Below, in pieces: positions 1 through 6,940 of a DNA stretch of 14,742 nucleotides. The position numbers were made by a program, and so were the translations under genes. The notes beneath the pieces are model-generated. The model did no database searches. It was not told the DNA's origin and worked only from the letters and a program-made list of their open reading frames with translations. The stretch is taken from positions 1-14,742 of the forward strand of contig CAZIIK010000001.1 in the NCBI GenBank assembly GCA_964539235.1. Direction: 5' to 3'. The DNA is from CAZIIK01 sp964539235. GTDB lineage: Bacteria > Pseudomonadota > Gammaproteobacteria > Francisellales > CACEW01. Each line of letters begins with the position of its first letter. The stretch's first letter is position 1.

Positions 1-2
1 TT

Positions 3-80
3 CACCAAGCGCTTAATTATCAAAAACCCATGCAGGTGTATTGGGAGAGCATACAAGGAATGAATATGAAAGCAGCTTAG
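3..80 (+). CDS. C-terminal end of an IS transposase (partial, cut by window edge)
   Basis: An open frame enters from the left edge and ends at TAG 78-80, giving 25 residues that start HQALNYQKPMQVYW. The pattern HQALxYxxPxxVY is the usual C-terminal end of the DDE integrase-core transposases of the IS3 family and its relatives, where the last catalytic-domain helix precedes a short tail. The frame is too short to name the element. The stop lies about 50 bases before a plausible element terminus near 131, which is a normal distance for such an IS. The transposase is transcribed toward the truncated response regulator. The family call is inferred from this short motif only. Confidence 0.6.
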   Translation, partial: HQALNYQKPMQVYWESIQGMNMKAA

Positions 81-131
81 AAAAGAAAAATAGGAGCACT
101 TCCTCAATAACCTGTCTAGACAACAGAGGCA
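81..131 (+). mobile_element. Right end of the insertion sequence (putative terminus)
   Basis: Noncoding tail between the transposase stop and the response regulator gene. Read inward from 131 on the minus strand it begins TGCCTCTGTTGTCTAGACAG; the outermost TG would fit the TG...CA ends of many IS3-type elements. The left end lies outside the window, so neither the terminal inverted repeat nor a target duplication can be confirmed. The exact boundary may be a few bases off. Confidence 0.45.
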
Positions 132-542
132 CTAAAGTTCCGGAGTTGCTGGGGTTGTAGGTATCTGCTGTTTTTCCGTGCGTTTTAAAATCGCTTGAAT
201 GCGTGATAGTAAAACATGTGCGCTAAAGGGTTTTTCAATATAGTCATCGGCGCCGGCTTCAAATCCTAGTACGGTATTCATTTCACCCTGTACAGCGGTG
301 AGGATGATGACGGGGACGTCAGAGTCTTTGCGGATGGTTTTACATAGGTCGATGCCGTAGGTATCAGGCAGAATGAGGTCCAGCACAATGAGATCAACGG
401 TACGTGATTTAAGGGCTTCCAAGAGCTCTGCACCAGTGGCAGCTTCCACAATATCGAAGTGGTAGCGTGCCAAAAAAACTTTGATCAGTTGTCGAATGCT
501 GGCTTCATCGTCAGCGACGACAATGCATTTCTGCTGTGACAT
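132..542 (-). pseudogene. OmpR-family response regulator, receiver domain only (probably truncated by an IS)
   Basis: The 136 residues form a complete receiver (REC) domain. An acidic pair sits near residues 11-12 (VADDE), the phospho-acceptor Asp lies in LDLILPD near residue 55, a Thr is in ILTA near 82, and the switch Lys is in EKPF near 104-105. The domain ends with an OmpR-like RIQAILKR helix. The following Lys/Gln/Pro/Thr-rich stretch looks like the linker that normally leads to a winged-helix DNA-binding domain of about 100 residues, but a TAG stops it directly at the IS end. The gene therefore probably lost its output domain to the insertion. It could still make a phosphorylatable single-domain protein like CheY or Spo0F. 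No partner histidine kinase is visible. Upstream, on the minus strand, a TATAGT sits at 578-573 as a possible -10 without a good -35. Confidence 0.7.
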
Positions 543-724
543 AAAAATCGTTCACTATGCGCTGTGGTCCTTACTATACCGTGAGTTGTATTTTTTGGGT
601 ATAGGCGTTTCACAGAAGAACGCTTTTCGTGTCGTCCAATCAAAATATTGATGTGCGAAATTTAGTCAAAACCATATGGAGTTCCACCTTTGTCAAAGCA
701 TATGTTTTAACGGCTTTTAGCGGC

Positions 725-753
725 TTGTCACGTGCTGATTATTTGTATAGAAT
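725..753 (+). promoter_or_regulatory. Sigma-70 promoter of rplU-rpmA
   Basis: TTGTCA at 725-730 and TAGAAT at 748-753 are separated by 17 bp. Transcription would start near 760, giving a leader of about 60 nt. The leader can form a 7-bp stem (772-778 with 792-798, 13-nt loop) just before the rplU ribosome binding site AAAGGG at 807-812. Whether that hairpin regulates translation is unknown. Confidence 0.65.
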
Positions 754-823
754 AACCCCCTTTTGAGCGGCCGTCAGCCCTAATTCTGAGCGCTGGCGCA
801 TTTTTTAAAGGGTACAGAACAGC

Positions 824-1423
824 ATGTTTGCAGTATTTGTCAGCGGCGGTAAGCAGCACAAAGTCAGAAATGGTGACACCGTTTCTTTGGAAAAATTAGA
901 TTTAGGGATCGGTGAGAAAGTTACATTTGACCAAGTGTTGATGTTGTCTGATGGCCAAGAGACCAAAGTAGGCACGCCACATTTGGCTAAAACAACGGTC
1001 GTAGGCGAAGTCGTTGAGCAAATGCGTGCGAAGAAAGTCCGCATTATTAAGTTCCGTCGTCGCAAGCATTCCATGAAGCGTCAAGGGCATCGCCAATATT
1101 TGACGGTTGTGCGTATTGTTGAAGTGGCTGGTGTGGCTTGGGAAAAGGCTGAAAAGCCAGTGGCAGAGAAAAAAGCCACTGCAAGCAAGCCTGCAAAGAA
1201 AGCAGCTGCGCCAGTAGAAAAGGCGAAAGCTGAAGACAAGAAGCCGGCAGAGAAAAAAGCAGCACCTAAGAAAGCGCCTGCTAAAAAACCAGCTGCAGCC
1301 GAAGCCAAAAAAGCAGCGCCTAAAAAGGCACCGGCAAAGAAAGCCACTGCTGAGGCAAAAGAAGTGAAAAAGGCGGCGCCAAAGAAAAAGGCGGCACCTA
1401 AGAAAAAAACTGAAGATAAATAA
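824..1423 (+). CDS. rplU: 50S ribosomal protein L21 with a long Lys/Ala/Pro-rich C-terminal tail
   Basis: Residues 1-103 are a full L21. It starts MFAVFVSGGKQHKV, has the KFRRRKHSMKRQGHRQ basic segment that contacts 23S rRNA near residues 76-91, and ends with the TVVRIVEV strand. E. coli L21 stops here at 103 residues. This protein continues for about 95 more residues of low complexity made of Lys, Ala, Pro and Glu. The tail includes the motif KKAAPKKAPAKK twice, at 144-155 and 162-173, an 18-residue period. It resembles histone H1 C-tails and bacterial H1-like proteins. The two copies use different synonymous codons, which argues for a maintained protein sequence rather than a fresh DNA duplication. 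Translation starts at ATG 824 after AAAGGG. rpmA follows 14 bases downstream in the same operon. Identity is certain from the core; the tail's function is unknown, with rRNA binding or nucleoid association as guesses. Confidence 0.96.
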   Translation: MFAVFVSGGKQHKVRNGDTVSLEKLDLGIGEKVTFDQVLMLSDGQETKVGTPHLAKTTVVGEVVEQMRAKKVRIIKFRRRKHSMKRQGHRQYLTVVRIVEVAGVAWEKAEKPVAEKKATASKPAKKAAAPVEKAKAEDKKPAEKKAAPKKAPAKKPAAAEAKKAAPKKAPAKKATAEAKEVKKAAPKKKAAPKKKTEDK

Positions 1424-1437
1424 ACGAGGGGCAAACA

Positions 1438-1704
1438 ATGGCTCATAAGAAGGCGGGTGGTAGTACCCGGAACGGTCGCGATTCAAATCCAAAGATGTTG
1501 GGTGTGAAGCGCTATGGTGGACAAATCGTTAGTGCGGGCACCATTATCGTGCGTCAGCGTGGTAATAAAATGCACGCGGGTGATAACGTAGGATGTGGTC
1601 GTGATCACACGCTGTATGCGAAAGCAGATGGTGTGGTTGAATTTGTACGTAAAGGCCCACATAAGCGTCTATTTGTACGTGTTAAGCCTGCTGAGGCAAA
1701 GTAG
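1438..1704 (+). CDS. rpmA: 50S ribosomal protein L27
   Basis: An 88-residue L27 (E. coli 85). It starts MAHKKAGGSTRNGRDS, the flexible basic N-terminus that reaches toward the peptidyl-transferase centre. KMLGVKRYGGQ and HAGDNVGCGRDHTLYA follow as the conserved core. There is no cleavable N-terminal extension of the kind seen in Firmicutes. It follows rplU by 14 bases with ribosome binding site GAGGGG just after the rplU stop, so the two are co-transcribed. A strong terminator lies about 100 bases downstream, which separates it from obgE. Confidence 0.98.
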   Translation: MAHKKAGGSTRNGRDSNPKMLGVKRYGGQIVSAGTIIVRQRGNKMHAGDNVGCGRDHTLYAKADGVVEFVRKGPHKRLFVRVKPAEAK

Positions 1705-1748
1705 GATCCCTTAGTTTTAGGTGATTTAGAGACATTTAAGTCTTGTGT

Positions 1749-1837
1749 AAGACCCCGTCATGTTCTGAGATGGTACAGTCATATTTTTGCGATGAAAAAT
1801 TTATGACCCTGTCATCTAGATATGTCGGGGTCTTTTT
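1749..1837 (+). terminator. Intrinsic terminator after rpmA, with two alternative 5' arms
   Basis: The compact hairpin is 1805-1815 (GACCCTGTCAT) paired with 1822-1832 (ATGTCGGGGTC), interrupted by one U-U mismatch, followed by TTTTT at 1833-1837. An almost identical upstream arm, GACCCCGTCAT at 1751-1761, can pair with the same 3' arm and replaces one G-U pair by G-C. The pairing of the longer version can extend to AAGACCCCG / CGGGGTCTT (1749-1757 with 1826-1834). It terminates rplU-rpmA; some read-through into obgE is possible because no strong obgE promoter is obvious downstream. Confidence 0.8.
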
Positions 1838-1912
1838 ATATAGATTTTTGTATCTGATCTTCTGCCACTTTATGCCATTGTTATTTGCGTGAATTTTTTA
1901 TAGGAGTAGGCA

Positions 1913-2911
1913 ATGAAATTCGTAGATGAAGCGCGTATTACCGTAAAAGGCGGTGACGGTGGCAATGGCTGTTGTAGTTTTCGGCGTGAAAAGTATGTAC
2001 CGCGCGGTGGCCCAGATGGTGGTGATGGTGCGCATGGCGGTAGTGTGTATTTGCGTGCTGATATGAATGTGAATACGTTAATCGATTACCGTTATAAACG
2101 CCGTTTTGATGCCGTTCGTGGTGAGAATGGTTCGGCCAAGAATTGCACCGGGAAAGCCGGTGACGATTTGTATCTCATTGTGCCAGTCGGTACGGTTGCT
2201 TTTGATCAAGATACCGATGAGCTGATTGGTGAAGTGACACAAGGTGGAGATACCTTATTGGTGGCTAAAGGTGGTCATAAAGGTTTAGGTAATACACGTT
2301 TTAAAAGCAGTACTAATCAGGCGCCGCGTCAGACAACCCACGGAACACCAGGTGAATTAAGGCGCTTGCGTTTAGAGTTGCGTCTATTGGCAGATGTTGG
2401 TTTATTGGGTTATCCCAATGCAGGGAAGTCTACATTGATTCGAGCCGTTTCAGATGCCAAGCCTAAAGTGGGTGATTATCCTTTTACCACGACTTATCCA
2501 AATTTGGGCGTTGTGCGTGTGTCGCCTGGTGAAAGCTTAGTCATGGCAGATATTCCAGGTGTGATTGAAGGTGCTGCGCAAGGTGTTGGACTAGGGATAC
2601 GCTTTTTGAAGCATTTGAGTCGTACGCGTATGGTATTGATGTTGGTCGATATTTCGACTGAACCGGTTGACGTTTTATTGGCACAAACAACGGCCTTATT
2701 AGCGGAGTTGGCCCAGTATGATCAAGCATTATTTGAAAAGCCGCGATGGTTGGTGCTCAATAAGATTGATCTGTTATCTCAAGAGCAGGTGGCGGATATT
2801 CAACGGGCATTTCGGCAGCAATGGCCTGAGATTCAACAGAGTTTTTGCATTTCAGGCTATACGAAAACAGGTTTGACGCCTCTGGTGCAGGAGATTATGG
2901 CGTATCTTTAG
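1913..2911 (+). CDS. obgE: Obg family GTPase, ribosome assembly factor (short form)
   Basis: Residues 1-158 form the glycine-rich Obg fold (VKGGDGGNG, RGGPDGGDG, GHKGLGNTRF). The G domain follows, with G1 GYPNAGKST at 166-174, switch region FTTTYPNLG near 191-199, G3 DIPG at 213-216, G4 NKID at 273-276, and a G5 loop near SGYTKTG at 314-320. Obg proteins bind the 50S subunit late in assembly and sense GTP/ppGpp. At 332 residues it lacks the acidic C-terminal extension of E. coli ObgE (390). The core is intact, so it should be functional. Ribosome binding site AGGAG at 1902-1906 sets the start. It has the usual location after rplU-rpmA but is separated by a terminator. Confidence 0.97.
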   Translation: MKFVDEARITVKGGDGGNGCCSFRREKYVPRGGPDGGDGAHGGSVYLRADMNVNTLIDYRYKRRFDAVRGENGSAKNCTGKAGDDLYLIVPVGTVAFDQDTDELIGEVTQGGDTLLVAKGGHKGLGNTRFKSSTNQAPRQTTHGTPGELRRLRLELRLLADVGLLGYPNAGKSTLIRAVSDAKPKVGDYPFTTTYPNLGVVRVSPGESLVMADIPGVIEGAAQGVGLGIRFLKHLSRTRMVLMLVDISTEPVDVLLAQTTALLAELAQYDQALFEKPRWLVLNKIDLLSQEQVADIQRAFRQQWPEIQQSFCISGYTKTGLTPLVQEIMAYL

Positions 2912-2934
2912 AATTAGAAGTATAAAAAGCATAC

Positions 2935-2995
2935 GTCCTTCGACAAGCTCAGGAACCGTCCTTCGACCATATAGCGACGACTGAGCATGTCGAAG
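2935..2995. repeat. REP-like palindromic intergenic repeat between convergent genes
   Basis: CTTCGACAAGCTCAG at 2938-2952 is the inverted complement of CTGAGCATGTCGAAG at 2981-2995 with one mismatch, around a 28-nt middle. GTCCTTCGAC is also directly repeated at 2935-2944 and 2958-2967. Short palindromes around CTTCGACAAGCTCAG recur in intergenic DNA of many proteobacteria; that is general knowledge, not checked here. The element sits between the 3' ends of obgE and rsmE, where it can act as a bidirectional RNA hairpin. Confidence 0.6.
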
Positions 2996-3037
2996 TCGAG
3001 CTTATCAACAGGCCAGGATAATGCTGATTGCTTTTCC

Positions 3038-3053
3038 ACATGCCCTGGCATGT
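3038..3053 (-). terminator. Hairpin just after rsmE (weak terminator candidate)
   Basis: ACATGCC and GGCATGT (3038-3044 and 3047-3053) form a perfect 7-bp inverted repeat with a 2-nt centre, starting 2 bases past the rsmE stop. There is no U-run after it in the minus-strand direction, so intrinsic termination is doubtful. It may only protect the 3' end together with the nearby REP-like repeat. Confidence 0.35.
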
Positions 3054-3055
3054 TA

Positions 3056-3793
3056 TTAAGACTGAAAATCTCCCCATTGCCATTGCATACAAGATAAAAA
3101 CGCCATGGCAGCTGTTTCAGCGCGGAGTATCCGTGGGCCCAGTGTGATAGCTGAATAGCCATTTACGGTAGCGTGTTCAACTTCTTCTCTGGAAAAGCCA
3201 CCTTCGGGTCCACATATAAAACTGATGGGGTGATGATCTGCTGTGATTTCAGTTGGCGTTTTATGTGCTGCCCCAGGGCGCAAGATCCATTTTTGGCCTG
3301 CGCTAGATTGAGTGATGTGTGCTGAAAAATTTTGTATTGGATTGAGTATTGGTAATGTGCTGCGGCCACATTGTTCACAGCTGTTGATGATAATATTTTG
3401 CCAATGTTGATGCTTTTTTTGCTGCTGCTCGGGGCGCCATTTGAGTTGGCTGCGTGCCGTCATAATTGGCGTGATGCTATGAATACCCAGCTCAACGGCT
3501 TTTTGGATAATCCAGTCCATTTTTTCACCGCGGCAGATGGCCTGGATTAAATGGCCTTGGACCGGGGATTCTGTTGCAACCGCTTCAACTGTATTTAGAG
3601 TCACTTCAGCCGACTTTTTGCTGACAGCGGTTAGGGTGCCATGGAAATCTTGTCCGGTGCCATCGAATAGGGTGATTTTGGCGCCAGTTGCAAGTCGCAG
3701 GACACGTGTTACATGATGTGCTGCATTATCGCTAAGCTGGACACAGGTTGATGCTTGTAGTGTTTCAGGGTGATATATCCGTGGGATTCTCAT
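3056..3793 (-). CDS. rsmE: 16S rRNA m3U1498 methyltransferase
   Basis: A 245-residue member of the RsmE family, matching the usual length (E. coli 243). The N-terminal PUA-like barrel includes HHVTRVLRL at 26-34. The C-terminal SPOUT knot carries the SAM-binding motifs: EQCGRS at 140-145, GPEGGF at 195-200 and LGPRILRAETA at 218-228. The enzyme methylates N3 of U1498 in 16S rRNA at the decoding region. Its start is 3 bases past the metF stop, so it is translationally coupled to metF in the same minus-strand transcript. No Shine-Dalgarno of its own is visible, consistent with coupling. Confidence 0.95.
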   Translation of the reverse strand: MRIPRIYHPETLQASTCVQLSDNAAHHVTRVLRLATGAKITLFDGTGQDFHGTLTAVSKKSAEVTLNTVEAVATESPVQGHLIQAICRGEKMDWIIQKAVELGIHSITPIMTARSQLKWRPEQQQKKHQHWQNIIINSCEQCGRSTLPILNPIQNFSAHITQSSAGQKWILRPGAAHKTPTEITADHHPISFICGPEGGFSREEVEHATVNGYSAITLGPRILRAETAAMAFLSCMQWQWGDFQS

Positions 3794-3796
3794 GTG

Positions 3797-4663
3797 TTAG
3801 CTGCCCATGGAGGCAAGCATGAGGTTTTGCAGAATATTATGTGCTGGTTCAAAACGATTCAGCGTATAAAAATGTAACCCGGGCGCACCATTATTGAGTA
3901 ATGTTTCGCATTGTAATGTCACGACTTGTTCACCAAATTCTCGCAGGCCTATGCGGTCACCTTTGGCATCATAATAGGCTAATTTTTCGCGGATCCAGCG
4001 CGGAATCTCCGCTTGGTGCATGTCAGAAAATTGGGTCAGTTGTTTGTAGTTGTTAATTGGCATGATGCCAGGAATGATCGGGATTTCTAGGCCTTGCTCT
4101 TGGCAGGAATCCACAAAATAAAAGTAGGCATCAGGGTTGTAAAAATATTGCGTGATGGCTTGGTTGTCACCTTGCCGAGCTTTTTGTAAAAAGTAGTTCA
4201 AGTCTTCATTCGGGTTAGCAGATTGAGGGTGATATTCTGGGTGAGCAGCAACAGATAGATGGAGATGATTGCCCGTTTCTGTGCGAATGAACGATACCAA
4301 TTCATTGGCATGTTGGAAATCTCCACTGGAATCTGCATCTGCCGGTTTGTCACCTTGTAGAACTACTAAGCGGTCAATGCCTTGTGCTTGGTATTCGCTG
4401 AGCATGTGTTGAATGTCAGTTCGGTGCGTGCCAATGCACGAAATATGGGGGGCGATACGGCTTTTGGTCTGAGTATTAAGTTGTTTAACCGTTTCTAGGG
4501 TTTGTGATGGTGTTGTGCCGCCTGTACCAAATGTGACGGAAAAAAAATCGGGCGTGTATCCATCTAGCTTTCTAACAGTTTCTAGTAAGGCCGTTTCAGC
4601 TTCTGGTGTGCATGCAGGAAAAAATTCGAAACTAATCTTTGCGATTTGTGGTGTGTCTGCCAT
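3797..4663 (-). CDS. metF: 5,10-methylenetetrahydrofolate reductase
   Basis: A 288-residue TIM-barrel flavoprotein of normal bacterial length. It reduces methylene-THF to methyl-THF, the methyl donor for methionine synthesis. Visible family motifs are SFEFFP at 11-16 with the catalytic Glu, LQGDKP at 102-107 with the Asp near the flavin, AAHPEYHP at 139-146, the Q172 region QYFYN, IPGIMPI at 197-203, and FYTLNR near 275-280. It precedes rsmE by 3 bases. A gap of 100 bases separates it from the upstream CYTH gene and contains TATACT on the minus strand (4704-4699) as a possible -10 without a clear -35. I see no MetJ box or SAM-type riboswitch. No Shine-Dalgarno is evident; the start is chosen by the conserved distance to SFEFFP. 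Confidence 0.96.
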   Translation of the reverse strand: MADTPQIAKISFEFFPACTPEAETALLETVRKLDGYTPDFFSVTFGTGGTTPSQTLETVKQLNTQTKSRIAPHISCIGTHRTDIQHMLSEYQAQGIDRLVVLQGDKPADADSSGDFQHANELVSFIRTETGNHLHLSVAAHPEYHPQSANPNEDLNYFLQKARQGDNQAITQYFYNPDAYFYFVDSCQEQGLEIPIIPGIMPINNYKQLTQFSDMHQAEIPRWIREKLAYYDAKGDRIGLREFGEQVVTLQCETLLNNGAPGLHFYTLNRFEPAHNILQNLMLASMGS

Positions 4664-4763
4664 GGCATGATTCTATTAGGCAATGGTTGAGACAATTGAG
4701 TATAGCGTTTTTAGTCAGTTGGGATAGCATGAGATGCAATCTAACTCATCAGTTGTGCCTGAG

Positions 4764-5483
4764 TTACGCGCTATTGCGATACAGTTTTTCTGCCTGTTCC
4801 ATGAAAAAAGCAGCGGGTTGTGCGTCATAATGAAATGTCTCAGTTAAGGCCTGATCGTGTTGTGCCATATGATACAGTTTATAACCCCACCAAGCTTTAC
4901 TGCGTGGTTGTAGTGCTAATGGAATGGTCTGCGCTAAATCAGCGGCAATTTGATACAGTGCGTACGCTTTTTGCCCTTTGATTAATTCGAGTTCAATTTC
5001 ATAAATGGGTAGGTTTTGTTCGCCTGCACAGACTTCACCCATGTCCAGTACCAATTCAATTTGTGTCTGCTGATCTAGATTCATCAGCCAACGGGTGCGT
5101 GAAAAATGCGTGGTGAAGACAGGTTGAATATCAGTATGTATAGCAATGTCGGACAGTGTTTTTTGCCAGTCTTTATCTTGAATGAGGCCAAGGTCGAGAT
5201 GGGGTGTTGAGAGTGCAGCTGTTTCCTCAAAGCGGGCATGCAGTCCTTGATTAACAGCGCCTTTTCCCTTGATGGTTTGTAGTATTTCGTCTTGGTTTTC
5301 ACGAACTCTCACAGCGGCATTGGCTTTGAGAAAATCACAGTTTGGACTGTCGTAGTAGGTATTCAAAACATCAAATGTGACAGGGCTATCTTCATCTTGA
5401 TAATGCAGCACGGTTGGGTGATCAAACAGCGCTTGATGCTGGTTGTCGAGGATAACAAGTTTGAGTTCGATTTCTTGTGGCAT
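4764..5483 (-). CDS. CYTH-domain protein, probable inorganic triphosphatase
   Basis: A 239-residue protein starting MPQEIELKL, which holds the ExExK signature of CYTH tunnel enzymes at E4, E6 and K8. Basic and acidic strands follow (AAVRVREN, ILQTIKGKG, ARFEETAAL, IELVLDMGE, IYEIELELIKG), and RSKAWWGYKL closes the barrel. The order matches the N-terminal half of E. coli YgiF, a triphosphatase cleaving PPPi. The C-terminal CHAD domain of YgiF (433 residues in all) is absent, replaced by about 30 residues. It begins 12 bases past the rdgC stop, so the two are probably co-transcribed. Triphosphatase activity is inferred from the motif; the physiological substrate is unknown. Confidence 0.85.
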   Translation of the reverse strand: MPQEIELKLVILDNQHQALFDHPTVLHYQDEDSPVTFDVLNTYYDSPNCDFLKANAAVRVRENQDEILQTIKGKGAVNQGLHARFEETAALSTPHLDLGLIQDKDWQKTLSDIAIHTDIQPVFTTHFSRTRWLMNLDQQTQIELVLDMGEVCAGEQNLPIYEIELELIKGQKAYALYQIAADLAQTIPLALQPRSKAWWGYKLYHMAQHDQALTETFHYDAQPAAFFMEQAEKLYRNSA

Positions 5484-5495
5484 GGTAATGGTGCT

Positions 5496-6485
5496 TTATA
5501 CATTGGTTTCGCTGGGTGCAGGGGTTTCAGGTTGGGCTGCTTCAGCCTCAGGGGCAGGTGCCTCAGTCTCAATTGTGGGGTGAGTATTTTCAGCTGATTT
5601 GCCGAAAATAGAGATCAATTGTTCAACCAATTGGCGTAGTGTTTCAGTCATTAGGGTAAATGTGGCATCGAACTGTTGTTGAGCAGTTTCCGTGAAAATA
5701 TCTTTGGCTTGGTCTTGGATGATCTCCAAAAATTTGATCGATTTGATCACCAGTTCGTTAGTGAGTGTAAAGCGCACTTGGTCACGCCAGGTGAGTGTGA
5801 GTTGCGCAATTTCACGGCCTGTTTCTAATAGGCCTTTGATTTCTTGTGACATTAGGTCTTGGCGTTGGCAACGAATGGTCCCGCCGTCTGCATTGTCAGT
5901 CAGTACGCAAGTATCATCAATTGAAAAGTCTGCTGGATACTCATTCGTCATAACCCAATCAGTCAGCAGTAACGAAACCGGTTGGATTTCTGGGAGCTGA
6001 ATCTTCAGGCTGCCAATGGACTTACGTAAATAGTCAATGAATACATCTGCTTTATTGGCGGAAGGGCTGTTCAATACTAGCCAGCCTTGTTGTGTATCGA
6101 TATAGGCATATAGGTAAGTTGATTTGCTAAAAGCACGTGGTAACAGGCTATGTACTAAATCTTCCCGCATGTTGGTGCGCTCACGCTTGCCGGGCTTTCT
6201 TCCAGTCTGTGCTTCAATGGCTGCAATTTTATCGGCGAGCATTTCATTGATGACACTGGCTGGCAGAATTTTGTCTTCTAGCTTTAAGCAGATCAGCAGA
6301 AAACCATTAGCAGCATGTACCAGTGGAGTATCTTCTTCACCAGTAGGTGCTGTCCAGCCCATGCTGGAGTGCGCAGTGCTAAGACAGGGTTTAAAACCAT
6401 GAAAGATGAGGTCTTGTTCTAACTGTTCCGCGTTGAGTTCGCAGGTGCCAATGAATTGAAAGAGTTGAGCGTTTTTAAACCACAT
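5496..6485 (-). CDS. rdgC: Recombination-associated protein RdgC
   Basis: RdgC is a nucleoid-associated DNA-binding protein that forms a dimeric ring and restrains RecA. Diagnostic segments are MWFKNAQLFQF at the start, the HAANGFLLICLKLEDKILP strand-turn, VHSLLPRAFSKSTYLYAYID, RKSIGSL, and RCQRQDLMSQEI. The frame stays open to an ATG at 6519-6521, but the family starts at MWFKN, so I place the start at 6483-6485, which leaves 329 residues (E. coli 303). GGAA about 10 bases upstream may serve as a weak ribosome binding site. The extra length is a C-terminal Pro/Ala/Glu/Thr-rich acidic tail of about 30 residues. It leads the minus-strand group rdgC, CYTH gene, metF, rsmE. Role of the tail unknown. 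Confidence 0.93.
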   Translation of the reverse strand: MWFKNAQLFQFIGTCELNAEQLEQDLIFHGFKPCLSTAHSSMGWTAPTGEEDTPLVHAANGFLLICLKLEDKILPASVINEMLADKIAAIEAQTGRKPGKRERTNMREDLVHSLLPRAFSKSTYLYAYIDTQQGWLVLNSPSANKADVFIDYLRKSIGSLKIQLPEIQPVSLLLTDWVMTNEYPADFSIDDTCVLTDNADGGTIRCQRQDLMSQEIKGLLETGREIAQLTLTWRDQVRFTLTNELVIKSIKFLEIIQDQAKDIFTETAQQQFDATFTLMTETLRQLVEQLISIFGKSAENTHPTIETEAPAPEAEAAQPETPAPSETNV

Positions 6486-6940
6486 GACCGACAAGTTCCG
6501 ATGCAAAAAAGAGCGCGTCATTATGTCGAAGTTCTAGCGAGATGACTAGGGTCTGCCATTAAATGGCTTTGCTAAACTGCTGAAAAGTTAGAATTGCTTA
6601 AACATATTCAAATTACTGCTACATAGTCCCCGCTATTCGATGCAAATTTAAATTTATGGCGATTGTAATTCCATGGTGAAACCGGTATGATGCGCCGGCC
6701 TAAATTTTAGGCGTGTCCGTGTATCAAAGTTATTCTTTGGTAATAACGGTGCAAACTTAACGACGGTTATGGGTTAATGATTATGAGAAACCAAGAGAAA
6801 TGGAGATCTACGAGGCAAAATCAAATAAAAAGCGCAGGACTAGCAAAGCTAATTTGAGCATTTTTCTTTGGTTTTAACGCTGTAGATCTTCCTTTGTCGA
6901 TGGTTTGGCTTGATTATTAACCCATAATTGGCGTTCCTTA
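6486..6940. other. Intergenic stretch without a convincing protein gene
   Basis: This 455-base A/T-rich gap lies upstream of both rdgC (minus) and tRNA-Ser (plus). It holds only small symmetric sequences: GCCTAAATTTTAGGC at 6698-6712, GTTATT/AATAAC at 6729-6734 and 6742-6747, and AGATCTAC/GTAGATCT at 6804-6811 and 6882-6889. A CATAAT at 6923-6928 fits as the -10 of tRNA-Ser, 12 bases before the mature 5' end, but the -35 (ATGGTT at 6900-6905) is poor. A 26-codon frame at 6777-6857 lacks support. The rdgC promoter must lie in the left part, but no clear one is seen. Confidence 0.5.

Noticed and set aside
902..1492. Long minus-strand open frames opposite rplU (902-1492, 1047-1265, 1081-1446)
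   Set aside because: They arise because the Lys/Ala/Pro tail coding sequence has few stop codons on the other strand. Their products are low complexity with no start context.
4664..4763. MetJ box or SAM/SAH riboswitch ahead of metF
   Set aside because: No tandem AGACGTCT-like boxes are present, and the leader is too short and unstructured for a known riboswitch.
4742..4766. Inverted repeat TAACTCA/TGAGTTA at the end of the CYTH gene as a terminator
   Set aside because: The stem is A/T-rich, overlaps the stop codon, and has no U-run in the direction of transcription.
6777..6857. 26-codon frame upstream of tRNA-Ser, with an overlapping frame starting at 6801
   Set aside because: No ribosome binding site, two overlapping short frames of equal quality, and no recognisable product.
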